Assembly (NCBI GenBank): GCA_002483425.1 | Contig: DLHW01000050.1 | Location: forward strand, 1-40,634 | From: Methylococcaceae bacterium UBA7658 | GTDB lineage: Bacteria; Pseudomonadota; Gammaproteobacteria; Methylococcales; Methylomonadaceae | DNA: 40,634 bases | Direction: 5' to 3' | The notes under the pieces: model-generated | Told to the model about the DNA's origin: nothing | What the model saw: the letters and a program-made list of their open reading frames with translations, nothing else | Database searches by the model: none | In this document: positions 8,558 to 17,116 of the stretch, in pieces | How the letters are laid out: each line of letters starts with the position of its first letter | Position numbering within the stretch: the first letter of the stretch is position 1 | Position numbers and translations under genes: made by a program

Positions 8558-9820
8558 ATGAGTAATGATAGAAACAGCAAAGACGACGACAAACTGCTGT
8601 ATTGTTCGTTTTGCGGTAAAAGTCAGCAAGAAGTGAGAAAACTGATTGCCGGACCGTCCGTCTATATTTGCGACGAATGCGTCGATCTTTGTAACGATAT
8701 CATCAAAGATGAATTACAGGACCGTTCGTCTTCTTTTTACGGCGGCGAGCTACCGAAGCCTAAGCAAATTAAGGAAGAGCTGGATAGCTACGTTATAGGC
8801 CAGGAACGCGCCAAGAAAATTCTGGCGGTTGCGGTTTATAATCATTATAAAAGGCTTAGAAATAAAACAAAGAAAGACGGTATCGAACTCGCAAAAAGCA
8901 ATATTTTACTGATAGGACCGACCGGTTCGGGTAAAACCTTATTAGCCGAAACTTTGGCGCGTTTACTTGATGTGCCTTTTACCATTGCCGACGCAACGAC
9001 TTTAACCGAGGCCGGCTATGTAGGCGAAGACGTTGAGAATATCATCCAGAAAATTCTGCAGAAATGCGACTACGATGTCGAAAAAGCCGAAACCGGTATC
9101 GTTTATATCGATGAAATCGATAAAATTTCCAGAAAATCCGACAATCCTTCGATTACCCGCGACGTTTCAGGTGAGGGCGTTCAACAAGCCTTATTGAAAT
9201 TAATCGAAGGTACGATTGCTTCGGTACCGCCGCAAGGCGGACGAAAACACCCGCAACAAGAGTTTTTGCAAGTCAACACTGCCAATATCCTGTTTATTGT
9301 CGGCGGGGCGTTTGCCGGACTCGATAAGGTGATAAAAGCCCGTTCTGAAAAAGGCGGCATCGGTTTCTCGGCTGAGGTTAAAGGTAAATCGGAGTCTAAA
9401 AATGTCGGTCAGCTTTTTGCTGAAGTCGAAGCGGAAGATCTGATTAAATACGGTTTGATCCCAGAGTTTGTCGGCCGGTTGCCGGTCGTGGCGACGTTGG
9501 AAGAATTGGACGAACGCGCCTTGATAAAAATCCTTACCGAACCGAAGAATGCCTTGGTTAAACAATATCAGCATTTATTCGAAATGGAAGGCGCCGAATT
9601 GGAATTCCGCGATGAATCCTTGGTGGCTATTGCCCGCAAGTCGATGGAACGGAAAACCGGAGCTAGAGGGTTGAGAACAATTGTCGAAAATGTCCTTTTG
9701 AATACCATGTACGAGTTGCCTTCGGCCGACAATATCAGTAAAGTCGTAGTCGATGAAAGCGTCATATTAGGCGAATCCGATCCTTATTTGGTTTACGAGA
9801 CTGAAAAAATAAAGGCCTGA
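8558..9820 (+). CDS. clpX: ATP-dependent Clp protease ATP-binding subunit ClpX
   Basis: The AAA+ unfoldase that recognises tagged or native substrates and feeds them to ClpP. The 420 residues begin with a zinc-binding domain with Cys16, Cys19, Cys38 and Cys41. Then come the Walker A motif GPTGSGKT (120-127), the pore loop GYVG (about 153-156), the Walker B motif with DEID (185-188), and the C-terminal sensor region. AGGAG lies just before the ATG. About 100 bases separate it from clpP with no visible terminator, and a strong terminator follows, so clpP and clpX form one transcript that ends here. Confidence 0.98.
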   Translation: MSNDRNSKDDDKLLYCSFCGKSQQEVRKLIAGPSVYICDECVDLCNDIIKDELQDRSSSFYGGELPKPKQIKEELDSYVIGQERAKKILAVAVYNHYKRLRNKTKKDGIELAKSNILLIGPTGSGKTLLAETLARLLDVPFTIADATTLTEAGYVGEDVENIIQKILQKCDYDVEKAETGIVYIDEIDKISRKSDNPSITRDVSGEGVQQALLKLIEGTIASVPPQGGRKHPQQEFLQVNTANILFIVGGAFAGLDKVIKARSEKGGIGFSAEVKGKSESKNVGQLFAEVEAEDLIKYGLIPEFVGRLPVVATLEELDERALIKILTEPKNALVKQYQHLFEMEGAELEFRDESLVAIARKSMERKTGARGLRTIVENVLLNTMYELPSADNISKVVVDESVILGESDPYLVYETEKIKA

Positions 9821-9847
9821 TAATATATTGATAAAGCGGTTTTAGAG

Positions 9848-9878
9848 AAGGAGCTTGGATAGTCAAAGCTCCTTTTTT
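9848..9878 (+). terminator. rho-independent terminator after clpX
   Basis: The 9-bp stem AAGGAGCTT (9848-9856) / AAGCTCCTT (9866-9874) runs into a T tract (9873-9878). It lies 27 bases after the clpX stop and isolates lon. Confidence 0.85.
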
Positions 9879-9951
9879 ATTGCCAAATAAACTGCAAGTA
9901 TGGTTAATTTTTAAAAAAATACCGTTTCCATCCGAAATTATTGCTTTCATT

Positions 9952-9977
9952 CTTGCTATTTAAAATAACATCCCCAT
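9952..9977 (+). promoter_or_regulatory. heat-shock (sigma-32 type) promoter of lon
   Basis: CTTGCTA (9952-9958) and CCCCATAAT (from 9972) are separated by 13 bases. This fits the sigma-32 pattern CTTGAAA-N13..15-CCCCATNT with two changes in the -35 box. It lies about 50 bases before the lon start codon and after the clpX terminator, where the lon heat-shock promoter is expected. Confidence 0.65.
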
Positions 9978-10026
9978 AATCAGAGGTAATTGTAATTTTA
10001 AAGATTCCATATTGGAAAAGCAGAAG

Positions 10027-12438
10027 ATGACAGAGTTAGAAATCACCATACCCGTATTGCCGCTTAGGGATGTTGTGGTCTATCCCCACATGATTATTCC
10101 GCTATTTGTAGGCCGGCAAAAATCAATCGATGCGTTAAATGCAGCAACTCAAGACAGTAAACAAATTTTGTTAGTAGCGCAAAAAGAAGCGGGTGTCGAT
10201 GAGCCGGATTTTGCCGACTTATACGAGGTCGGCACTTTAGCTAACATTCTTCAATTACTGAAATTACCGGACGGCACAGTGAAGGTGCTGGTTGAAGGCA
10301 ATGAACGCTGCCAAGTCCATGACTACCAGGATACAGGGAACTATATTTGCGCTAATGTATCGAAGATAAAAGATATTTTGCTAATTTCCGAGCAAAAGCT
10401 AGATGCGCTGAAACGCACTGTGCTAGGTTCTTTCGATCAATACGTAAAGTTCAACAATAAAATACCTCCGGAAGTGCTCAATGTATTGAACGGAATTGAA
10501 GAACCCAGTCGGCTTGCCGATACGATGGCGGCCCACGTCGCTATTAAAATTCACGAAAAACAAGTCATACTGGAAACCGCCGATATCGAACAACGGCTTG
10601 AAGCGTTAATGGCGCTCATGGAAGGCGAAGTCGATATTCTGGACATGGAAAAGAAAATCCGTGTGCGCGTTAAACAGCAAATGGAAAAAAACCAGCGCGA
10701 ATATTATTTGAATGAACAAATGAAAGCCATTCAAAAAGAATTGGGCGAAATGGACGATGTGCCCAATGAGATTGAAGAGTTGGAAAATAAAATTGAAAGC
10801 GCGGGCATGTCTAAAGAAGCTAAAACCAAAGCGTCTGCCGAGTTGAACAAACTAAAACTGATGTCTCCCATGTCCGCGGAAGCGACTGTCGTCAGGAATT
10901 ATATCGACTGGATGATCAATGTTCCTTGGAAAAAGAAAACCAAAGTTACCCGTGTTTTAAAAACAGCCGAACAGGTGTTGGAGGCGGAACATTACGGCTT
11001 AGAAAAGGTAAAAGAACGCATATTGGAATACCTGGCGGTACAACAACGGGTTAAGCAATTAAAAGGACCTATTCTGTGTTTAGTTGGACCTCCTGGGGTG
11101 GGTAAAACTTCGTTAGGCGAATCGATTGCCAGGGCGACCAATCGTAAATACGTGCGCATGGCGTTGGGCGGTGTGCGTGACGAAGCGGAGGTTCGCGGCC
11201 ACCGTAGAACGTATATAGGTTCCATGCCGGGTAAAATATTGCAAAGCTTAGCCAAGGTGAAAACACGCAATCCTTTGTTTTTACTTGATGAAATCGACAA
11301 GATGGCGCAAGATTTCCGCGGCGATCCGGCGTCGGCTTTACTCGAGGTTCTGGACCCTGAGCAAAATCATACGTTTGCCGATCATTATTTGGAAGTCGAT
11401 TTCGATTTATCCGATGTAATGTTTGTCGCGACGGCGAATTCCATGAATATCCCGCCTGCATTATTGGATAGAATGGAAGTAATTAGGCTAGCCGGTTATA
11501 CCGAAGACGAGAAAATTAATATTGCGATTAAATATCTTATTCCGAAACAAATAAAAAATAATGGTTTAAAAGCGCACGAGATCGAAATTTCGGAGACCGC
11601 CGTCCGGGATATGATTCGTTATTACTCTCGCGAAGCCGGTGTGCGAAATCTTGAACGCGATATTTCTAAGATTTGCCGGAAAGTAGTTAAAGACTTATTG
11701 CTTGAGTCGAAGAACGAAAAGACCGTTATCAATCCAAGCAATTTAAGCCATTATCTCGGGGTAAAACGTTTTCACTATGGGATAGCCGAAGAACAAGATC
11801 AAATCGGTCATGTTTCCGGGTTGGCGTGGACTGAAGTCGGCGGCGAATTATTGACGATTGAAACGGCGGTTATCCCGGGTAAAGGTAAACATTCGGCAAC
11901 CGGTAAGCTCGGCGACGTAATGAAAGAATCGATAGAAGCCGCGATGACGGTCGTTAGAAGCCGGGCCGATATACTGGGGTTGAATAACGAGATATTCCAG
12001 CAAAACGATATTCATATCCATGTTCCGGAAGGCGCAACGCCGAAGGATGGACCCAGTGCAGGTATTGCAATGTGTACGGCTGTTGTTTCCGCACTGACTA
12101 AAATTCCGGTACGCGCCGCAGTGGCTATGACGGGTGAAATAACGTTGCGCGGCGAAGTATTGCCTATCGGAGGACTCAAAGAAAAATTATTGGCGGCCCA
12201 CCGTGGCGGGATAACCACCGTATTGATTCCGGCGGAAAATGAGAAAGATTTAGTTGAAATACCCGAAAACATTAAACAAAACTTGCTTATAAAACCAGTG
12301 CAATGGATCGACGAAGTATTAGAAGTCGCCTTGCAATATACGCCGGTTCCGGTTGAAAGAAGTATGATCGAAGAACAAACTAAAGCCGACGTCGAGGGCG
12401 CCAAAATCGTGGCAACTCCCGGATTGATAGCACATTAA
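10027..12438 (+). CDS. lon: ATP-dependent Lon protease
   Basis: Lon degrades misfolded and selected regulatory proteins in the cytoplasm. The protein has the N-terminal LonN substrate-binding domain (IPVLPLRDVVVYPHMIIPLF), a coiled-coil middle, an AAA+ module with Walker A GPPGVGKT (354-361) and Walker B LFLLDEIDKM, and the C-terminal peptidase domain. The catalytic dyad is Ser677 (in PKDGPSAG) and Lys720 (in GGLKEKLLAAHRGG). The frame opens with TTG at 10012, but ATG 10027 matches the start of other Lon proteins and gives 803 residues. The gene has its own sigma-32-like promoter and is followed by a hairpin. Confidence 0.97.
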   Translation: MTELEITIPVLPLRDVVVYPHMIIPLFVGRQKSIDALNAATQDSKQILLVAQKEAGVDEPDFADLYEVGTLANILQLLKLPDGTVKVLVEGNERCQVHDYQDTGNYICANVSKIKDILLISEQKLDALKRTVLGSFDQYVKFNNKIPPEVLNVLNGIEEPSRLADTMAAHVAIKIHEKQVILETADIEQRLEALMALMEGEVDILDMEKKIRVRVKQQMEKNQREYYLNEQMKAIQKELGEMDDVPNEIEELENKIESAGMSKEAKTKASAELNKLKLMSPMSAEATVVRNYIDWMINVPWKKKTKVTRVLKTAEQVLEAEHYGLEKVKERILEYLAVQQRVKQLKGPILCLVGPPGVGKTSLGESIARATNRKYVRMALGGVRDEAEVRGHRRTYIGSMPGKILQSLAKVKTRNPLFLLDEIDKMAQDFRGDPASALLEVLDPEQNHTFADHYLEVDFDLSDVMFVATANSMNIPPALLDRMEVIRLAGYTEDEKINIAIKYLIPKQIKNNGLKAHEIEISETAVRDMIRYYSREAGVRNLERDISKICRKVVKDLLLESKNEKTVINPSNLSHYLGVKRFHYGIAEEQDQIGHVSGLAWTEVGGELLTIETAVIPGKGKHSATGKLGDVMKESIEAAMTVVRSRADILGLNNEIFQQNDIHIHVPEGATPKDGPSAGIAMCTAVVSALTKIPVRAAVAMTGEITLRGEVLPIGGLKEKLLAAHRGGITTVLIPAENEKDLVEIPENIKQNLLIKPVQWIDEVLEVALQYTPVPVERSMIEEQTKADVEGAKIVATPGLIAH

Positions 12439-12458
12439 TGCAGCTATTTCGTAATCTA

Positions 12459-12489
12459 AAGGTCAGGTAATGTTTCGTACCCTGACCTT
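12459..12489 (+). terminator. hairpin between lon and hupB
   Basis: A perfect 9-bp inverted repeat, AAGGTCAGG (12459-12467) / CCTGACCTT (12481-12489), has a 13-base loop. No T run follows (AAAAGC instead), so this is a weak or factor-assisted terminator, or an RNA-stabilising 3' structure of the lon message. Confidence 0.45.
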
Positions 12490-12495
12490 AAAAGC

Positions 12496-12525
12496 TTGAC
12501 ACTCTACGAAAGCAGTTGTTATAAA
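12496..12525 (+). promoter_or_regulatory. sigma-70 promoter of hupB
   Basis: A perfect TTGACA (12496-12501) and TATAAA (12520-12525) are spaced by 18 bases. They lie about 110 bases before the HU gene and directly after the lon hairpin. Confidence 0.7.
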
Positions 12526-12634
12526 TAGCCTCATCATATTCTTATGTTAGTTTTATCTTCATAAGATCGATAATGCGTTAACGATTCCAAAAACAACTAT
12601 TTTCTAATTGTGCCACTTCCTAAGGGGGAATTAA

Positions 12635-12904
12635 ATGAATAAATCGGAACTTATTGATGCCATTGCAGAGTCTTCAGGGTTGACAAAAGCCGACGCCGGT
12701 CGAGCCTTGGACGGTTTTACCGGCGCCATTACCGGTGCGTTGAGCAAAGGAGATTCTGTAACTTTGGTCGGCTTTGGCACTTTCAGCGTAAAAGAAAGGT
12801 CGGAGCGGATTGGCCGTAATCCTCAAACCGGGCGGGAGATTACAATAAAGGCTGCAAAAATTCCTTCATTTAAAGCTGGCAAATCGCTAAAGGATGCTAT
12901 ATAA
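12635..12904 (+). CDS. hupB: DNA-binding protein HU-beta
   Basis: A small histone-like nucleoid protein that bends and compacts DNA as a dimer. It has 89 residues, the usual length. The signature GRNPQTGREI with the DNA-contacting arm lies at about residues 60-70, preceded by VTLVGFGTFSVKERSER and followed by AKIPSFKAGKSLKDAI. A purine-rich AAGGGGGA ribosome-binding site precedes the ATG. It sits between lon and ppiD, as in E. coli, with two tRNA genes between it and ppiD. Specific assignment as HU-beta rather than HU-alpha rests on this context. Confidence 0.96.
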   Translation: MNKSELIDAIAESSGLTKADAGRALDGFTGAITGALSKGDSVTLVGFGTFSVKERSERIGRNPQTGREITIKAAKIPSFKAGKSLKDAI

Positions 12905-12919
12905 TTCCCTGCTTTAGTC

Positions 12920-12995
12920 GGGTGCTTAGCTCAGCTGGGAGAGCATCGCCCTTACAAGGCGAGGGTCGGGGGTTCGAACCCCTCAGCACCCACCA
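12920..12995 (+). tRNA. tRNA-Val (anticodon TAC)
   Basis: 76 nt with an encoded CCA. The acceptor arms GGGTGCT and AGCACCC pair fully. The anticodon stem TCGCC/GGCGA encloses the loop CTTACAA, so the anticodon is TAC (12953-12955). The T-arm GGGGGTTCGAACCCC is canonical. It starts 15 bases after the hupB stop with no terminator between, so it is probably cut out of the hupB transcript. Confidence 0.97.
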
Positions 12996-13001
12996 GACTT
13001 T

Positions 13002-13078
13002 GGAGCGGTAGTTCAGTTGGTTAGAATACCGGCCTGTCACGCCGGGGGTCGCGGGTTCGAGCCCCGTCCGCTCCGCCA
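13002..13078 (+). tRNA. tRNA-Asp (anticodon GTC)
   Basis: 77 nt with an encoded CCA. The acceptor arms GGAGCGG and CCGCTCC pair fully. The anticodon stem CCGGC/GCCGG encloses CTGTCAC, giving anticodon GTC (13036-13038). Only 6 bases separate it from tRNA-Val, so the two form one transcript that ends at the terminator directly downstream. Confidence 0.97.
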
Positions 13079-13086
13079 AAACGATA

Positions 13087-13120
13087 AGCCCCGTACCATA
13101 AGGTTCGGGGCTTTTTTTTT
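13087..13120 (+). terminator. rho-independent terminator after the tRNA pair
   Basis: The stem AGCCCCG (13087-13093) / CGGGGCT (13106-13112), extended by ACC/GGT past one T-T mismatch, is followed by nine T. It closes the hupB-tRNA-Val-tRNA-Asp unit. Confidence 0.9.
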
Positions 13121-13155
13121 GATTTTTTTAATATGGCTTTACCGGAATTGAGCGT

Positions 13156-15030
13156 ATGCTGACAACTATAAGAGAGAAGGCGCAAGGCGCTTTTGCTTGG
13201 ATAATCTTGATAACGATTTGTGTGCCTTTTGCATTATGGGGTATTCAAAATTACATCGATACAGCTAAAGAAATGCCCGTAGCATCCGTAGGCGATAAAG
13301 ATTTTTATCAACGCGATGTTACCAAGGCTTACGAGCAATACGCCCAAAACTTTCGCGGCATGACTATCGACGAACAATTGCTCAAATCGCAAGCATTGGA
13401 TAAGCTGATTAAAGATGAAGTATTACTACAATATACACATGACGAAGGGCTTGTGACGACTGATGCGAGCGCACGCGAATTTATCAAGACCTTACCGTAT
13501 TTTCAAACCGATGGGAAATTCGACGAGCAACGCTACAAATCCTTGTTGACTTCGCAACGGATGTCGTCTGGGGAGTTTGTCAATAAAATCAAAAGTGCTC
13601 TTATTATGGAGCAATTTCAACGGAGTATCATCGATAGCAGCTTTGCTACGCCATATGCGATTGAAGCCTTCTTCAAAATTCAAAATCAGCAGCGCGAAGT
13701 TGATTACGTTTCCGTCCCGCTGGAAAAAACTGCAACACAACCCGCCGAACCGGAGATTGCCGCTTACTATCAGCAGCATCAAGATGTTTTTAAGGCGCCG
13801 GAACAGATTTCCGTCGAATATGTTGAATTGGCGTTAGAACATCTGGCGAAGAATATTACAGTAACGGACGATAAACTACGTGCTTATTACGAAGAGCAAA
13901 AAGAGCAATATACAAAACCGGAACAACGGAAAATCAGCCATATTCTTTTTGCCGTCAACTCTAAGACCGATGATAAAGCAGCGTTGGCAAAAGCTTTAAA
14001 AGCGCAAGAGGAACTTAAATCGAAAGAATTTTCGGTTCTGGCGAGCGAAATATCGGACGATAAGCTTACGGCTAAGAAAGGCGGCGACTTGGGCTTGTTT
14101 ATTGTGGGCGGCATGGAAAAATCCTTTGAGGACGCGGCTAGCGCTTTGAAACAAGGCGAAGTTTCCAAGCCGGTAAAATCCTCTTTCGGATATCATTTGA
14201 TTAAAGTAACCGAACTGGTTTCCAGTGAAGTGAAATCCTTCGAAACAGTGAAAGACGAGCTTACTAAAAGTTATCAAAAAGCTCAGGCCGAAAACGCCTT
14301 CTATGAAGCCGGCGAGAAATTGACCGAATTGAGTTATGAAAATCCAGATAGTTTACAAAGCGTTTCCGAAGCCCTTTCTTTAAGCGTAAAGAAAACGGAA
14401 TTATTCACTAAAGATAAGGGTGAAGGCGTAACCGCGGAACAAAAAATTCGTGAGATGGCTTTTTCAGACGAGGTATTAAAAGGCAGCAATAGTACTCCGG
14501 TCGAATTAGGCGAAGATCGTTTAGTGGTTTTGCGTTTACTTGAACATAAACCGTCTACTGTGCGCGATCTTAACAGCGTTAAACAGGAGATTATCGTTGC
14601 GATGGGGAACGAACAATCCAAACAGAAAACACTGGATAAGGCTAATAAAATTAAACAGCAATTGCTTGCTGGCGAATCCCTCCAAAAAATTGCAGCCGAC
14701 TATAAATTGACTATTCAACAAGCGCCAAATTTAACCAGAAATAAACCTGGCGCATTATCCGAGCAAGTGGTTGACGCCATTTTTAAAGCCGCAAAACCTC
14801 AGTCCGGAAAACCTACGGTTATTGTTGTCCCGCTTCCTGCAGGTGAACAGGTGGTTGCCAGTTTAAAGAAAGTCACTCCGGGCGTCATGAGTGATGATGA
14901 TAAAAAACAACTCGATCTAGCAAGAAAAAATCTTGGCAAGGCTTTCGGTCAAGCCGAGTTCAATGCCACACTAGCGAGTTTGCAAGCCAATGCGGATGTG
15001 ACCGTAAGACCGCAGCAACCCAGGCAGTAA
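13156..15030 (+). CDS. ppiD: PpiD-like periplasmic folding chaperone / peptidylprolyl isomerase
   Basis: A membrane-anchored periplasmic chaperone working with newly exported outer-membrane proteins. One membrane helix lies at about residues 12-31 (FAWIILITICVPFALWGI), followed by a SurA-like N-terminal domain (about 35-190), a parvulin domain (about 258-358, with ISHILF at its start and GGDLGLF and SSFGYHLIKVTE inside) and a C-terminal chaperone region. The 624-residue length matches E. coli PpiD (623), and the position after hupB is the conserved one. The ribosome-binding site is weak. Isomerase activity is absent or weak in characterised PpiD proteins, so the chaperone role is the safer statement. 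Confidence 0.93.
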   Translation: MLTTIREKAQGAFAWIILITICVPFALWGIQNYIDTAKEMPVASVGDKDFYQRDVTKAYEQYAQNFRGMTIDEQLLKSQALDKLIKDEVLLQYTHDEGLVTTDASAREFIKTLPYFQTDGKFDEQRYKSLLTSQRMSSGEFVNKIKSALIMEQFQRSIIDSSFATPYAIEAFFKIQNQQREVDYVSVPLEKTATQPAEPEIAAYYQQHQDVFKAPEQISVEYVELALEHLAKNITVTDDKLRAYYEEQKEQYTKPEQRKISHILFAVNSKTDDKAALAKALKAQEELKSKEFSVLASEISDDKLTAKKGGDLGLFIVGGMEKSFEDAASALKQGEVSKPVKSSFGYHLIKVTELVSSEVKSFETVKDELTKSYQKAQAENAFYEAGEKLTELSYENPDSLQSVSEALSLSVKKTELFTKDKGEGVTAEQKIREMAFSDEVLKGSNSTPVELGEDRLVVLRLLEHKPSTVRDLNSVKQEIIVAMGNEQSKQKTLDKANKIKQQLLAGESLQKIAADYKLTIQQAPNLTRNKPGALSEQVVDAIFKAAKPQSGKPTVIVVPLPAGEQVVASLKKVTPGVMSDDDKKQLDLARKNLGKAFGQAEFNATLASLQANADVTVRPQQPRQ

Positions 15031-15031
15031 T

Positions 15032-15092
15032 TAAAATAAAAAAGCCGATAGTTAATTTACAGAACAGTTTGCTATCGGCAAATTCTTTTTTT
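15032..15092. terminator. bidirectional terminator between ppiD and proS
   Basis: The 8-bp stem GCCGATAG (15044-15051) / CTATCGGC (15072-15079) has a T run on the right (15086-15092) and an A run on the left (15032-15043), so it can end both convergent genes. Confidence 0.75.
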
Positions 15093-15105
15093 CGTTTTAG
15101 GTATC

Positions 15106-16821
15106 TCAAGTCTTATTTAGCTTGGCTTGCAGGAAAGTAACGATTTGGTCTATTGCGACTTCTTCGTTTTGGCTGGCTGTTCTCGCTTTATATTCAACAA
15201 TTCCTGCTTCCATGCCGCGATCACTGATGATGATGCAATGCGGGATGCCAATCAGTTCCATATCGGAAAACATAAAGCCGGCGCGTACTTTCCGATCATC
15301 TAATAACACTTCCATGCCTCCTTTTAACAGGTCATGATAAAGTTGTTCGGTAGTTGCCTTAAGACGTTCCGACTTGTGTAAATTCATCGGACAGATAGCT
15401 ACCTGAAAAGGAGCCAGGCTGTCGGGCCAAATAATCCCGCGCGCATCATGACTTTGTTCGATACTCGAGGCAACCACCCTTGAAACGCCAATACCGTAGC
15501 AGCCCATAATCATCGTTTGGTTTTTGCCTTCCTCGTTGATAATTCCGGCCTTCATCGCTTCGCTGTATTTGGTGCCGAGCTGGAAAATGTGGCCGACTTC
15601 AATGCCGCGGGCAATATTAAGAACGCCATGTCCGTCAGGACTCGGATCGCCAGTCATTACCATTCTTATATCTTCGATTTCGGAGGGCAAAGGCAGATCG
15701 CGTTCCCAGTTGATTCCGGTGAAATGCTGACCGTCTTGATTAGCGCCGCATACAAAATCCGACATTGATACGACACTGCGGTCTGCAATAATCCGTATAT
15801 GGAGGTTAACCGGCCCGATCGATCCCGGTTTGCATTGACAAGCTTGGACGATTTCGGCATCGCTGGCAAACGTCAGCGGTGCGGCGATACCGTCGATTTT
15901 TTCGGCCTTAATTGGATTTAATTCGTGATCTCCCCGCAGAAGCAAAGCCGCTAAATTAGCGTCTTCGCATTTAACAATAAGCGTTTTCAAGCATTGTTGG
16001 GGTGAGATATTTAAAAATTGGCTGACTGCTTCGATACTGTGCTGACCGGGGGTGCTGATCGTTTTAAACTCGGCGCTAGCTGGAGACCGGTCCGTTTTTG
16101 GGGCGGCAGCTTCGGCCTTTTCAATGTTCGCGGCATAATCGCTACTATCCGAAAAGGCGATAGCGTCTTCGCCTGAGTCGGCAAGAACGTGAAATTCATG
16201 TGATACAGCGCCGCCAATTGATCCAGAATCCGCCATCACTGCCCGAAATTTCAAGCCGAAACGGGAGAAAATCGTTGTGTAAGTTTGATGCATCAGATCA
16301 TAAGTTTCCTGTAGTGATTCCTGGGTTAAATGAAAAGAATACGCATCTTTCATAATAAATTCGCGGCAACGCATCACGCCGAAACGCGGACGGATTTCAT
16401 CCCGGAATTTGGTCTGGATTTGGTAATAATTGATGGGTAATTGCTTATAACTCTTGATTTCATTACGGGCTAGATCGGTAATGATTTCTTCATGCGTCGG
16501 ACCCAAGCAGAAATCACGGTCATGACGATCCTTTAACCGCGCCAGTTCCGGGCCGTATTTCTCCCAGCGTCCGGTTTCTTGCCAAAGTTCGGCCGGTTGC
16601 AAAGCAGGCATGAGAACTTCGAGCGCGCCTGCTTTATCCATCTCCTCCCGGACAATGGCTTCCACCTTCCTAAGCACTTTAAGACCCAACGGCAACCAGG
16701 TATAAAGTCCGGCAGCCAGCTTTCTGATAAGCCCGGCTCTAATCATCAATTGATGGCTTATAATCACTGCATCGGCAGGAATTTCTTTAACGGTGTTGAG
16801 TGGAAATTGGGAAGTGCGCAT
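15106..16821 (-). CDS. proS: prolyl-tRNA synthetase, bacterial type with editing domain
   Basis: A class II aminoacyl-tRNA synthetase that charges tRNA-Pro in the cytoplasm. At 571 residues it matches the long bacterial form. The amino-acid loop GPTHEE is at 107-112 and class II motif 2 (FRDEIRPRFGVMRCREF, from 139) follows. An inserted YbaK-like editing domain covers about 240-385, motif 3 lies in MGCYGIGVSRVVAS near 435, and the anticodon-binding domain is at the C-terminus (about 470-571, DDRKVRAGFMFSD). It is convergent with ppiD and divergent from the GGDEF/EAL gene. Confidence 0.98.
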   Translation of the reverse strand: MRTSQFPLNTVKEIPADAVIISHQLMIRAGLIRKLAAGLYTWLPLGLKVLRKVEAIVREEMDKAGALEVLMPALQPAELWQETGRWEKYGPELARLKDRHDRDFCLGPTHEEIITDLARNEIKSYKQLPINYYQIQTKFRDEIRPRFGVMRCREFIMKDAYSFHLTQESLQETYDLMHQTYTTIFSRFGLKFRAVMADSGSIGGAVSHEFHVLADSGEDAIAFSDSSDYAANIEKAEAAAPKTDRSPASAEFKTISTPGQHSIEAVSQFLNISPQQCLKTLIVKCEDANLAALLLRGDHELNPIKAEKIDGIAAPLTFASDAEIVQACQCKPGSIGPVNLHIRIIADRSVVSMSDFVCGANQDGQHFTGINWERDLPLPSEIEDIRMVMTGDPSPDGHGVLNIARGIEVGHIFQLGTKYSEAMKAGIINEEGKNQTMIMGCYGIGVSRVVASSIEQSHDARGIIWPDSLAPFQVAICPMNLHKSERLKATTEQLYHDLLKGGMEVLLDDRKVRAGFMFSDMELIGIPHCIIISDRGMEAGIVEYKARTASQNEEVAIDQIVTFLQAKLNKT

Positions 16822-16919
16822 TGAGATAGTCTGTGATTAAAAAATGACCTTATTTTACAGCGATTAATCCGTTACGTATTGTTATTGTCGCGCCTGGTCT
16901 TTAAAAAAGCGCTAAGTCA

Positions 16920-16956
16920 GTCCTTTTTGAAGGACGCTTAAATGCGGATTTAAGCG
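16920..16956. repeat. two abutting hairpins in the proS/GGDEF-EAL divergent region
   Basis: GTCCTT-TTTG-AAGGAC (16920-16935) is followed directly by CGCTTAAAT-GCGG-ATTTAAGCG (16935-16956, a perfect 9-bp stem). Both could act as operators or RNA stems. The surrounding 277-base divergent region holds no gene of its own. Confidence 0.5.
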
Positions 16957-17116
16957 GAGCGACAAAGTAATCAGGGCGAGAATTAATTCAGATATAATCA
17001 AAGCTTAAGAATTTATTAACGCCGAAGTGTTTTTTAAATTAATTTTAACCAGATTTGCCAAATGTTAGAGGCAAAAGCAATAATGTTGAATACAACATGT
17101 GCTGATAAATGTACAA

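Noticed and set aside
12897..13079. 60-codon - strand frame antisense to tRNA-Val and tRNA-Asp
   Set aside because: The peptide (with GSNPRPSPCKGDALPAELS) is the well-known spurious translation of antisense tRNA sequence, and it covers both tRNA genes.
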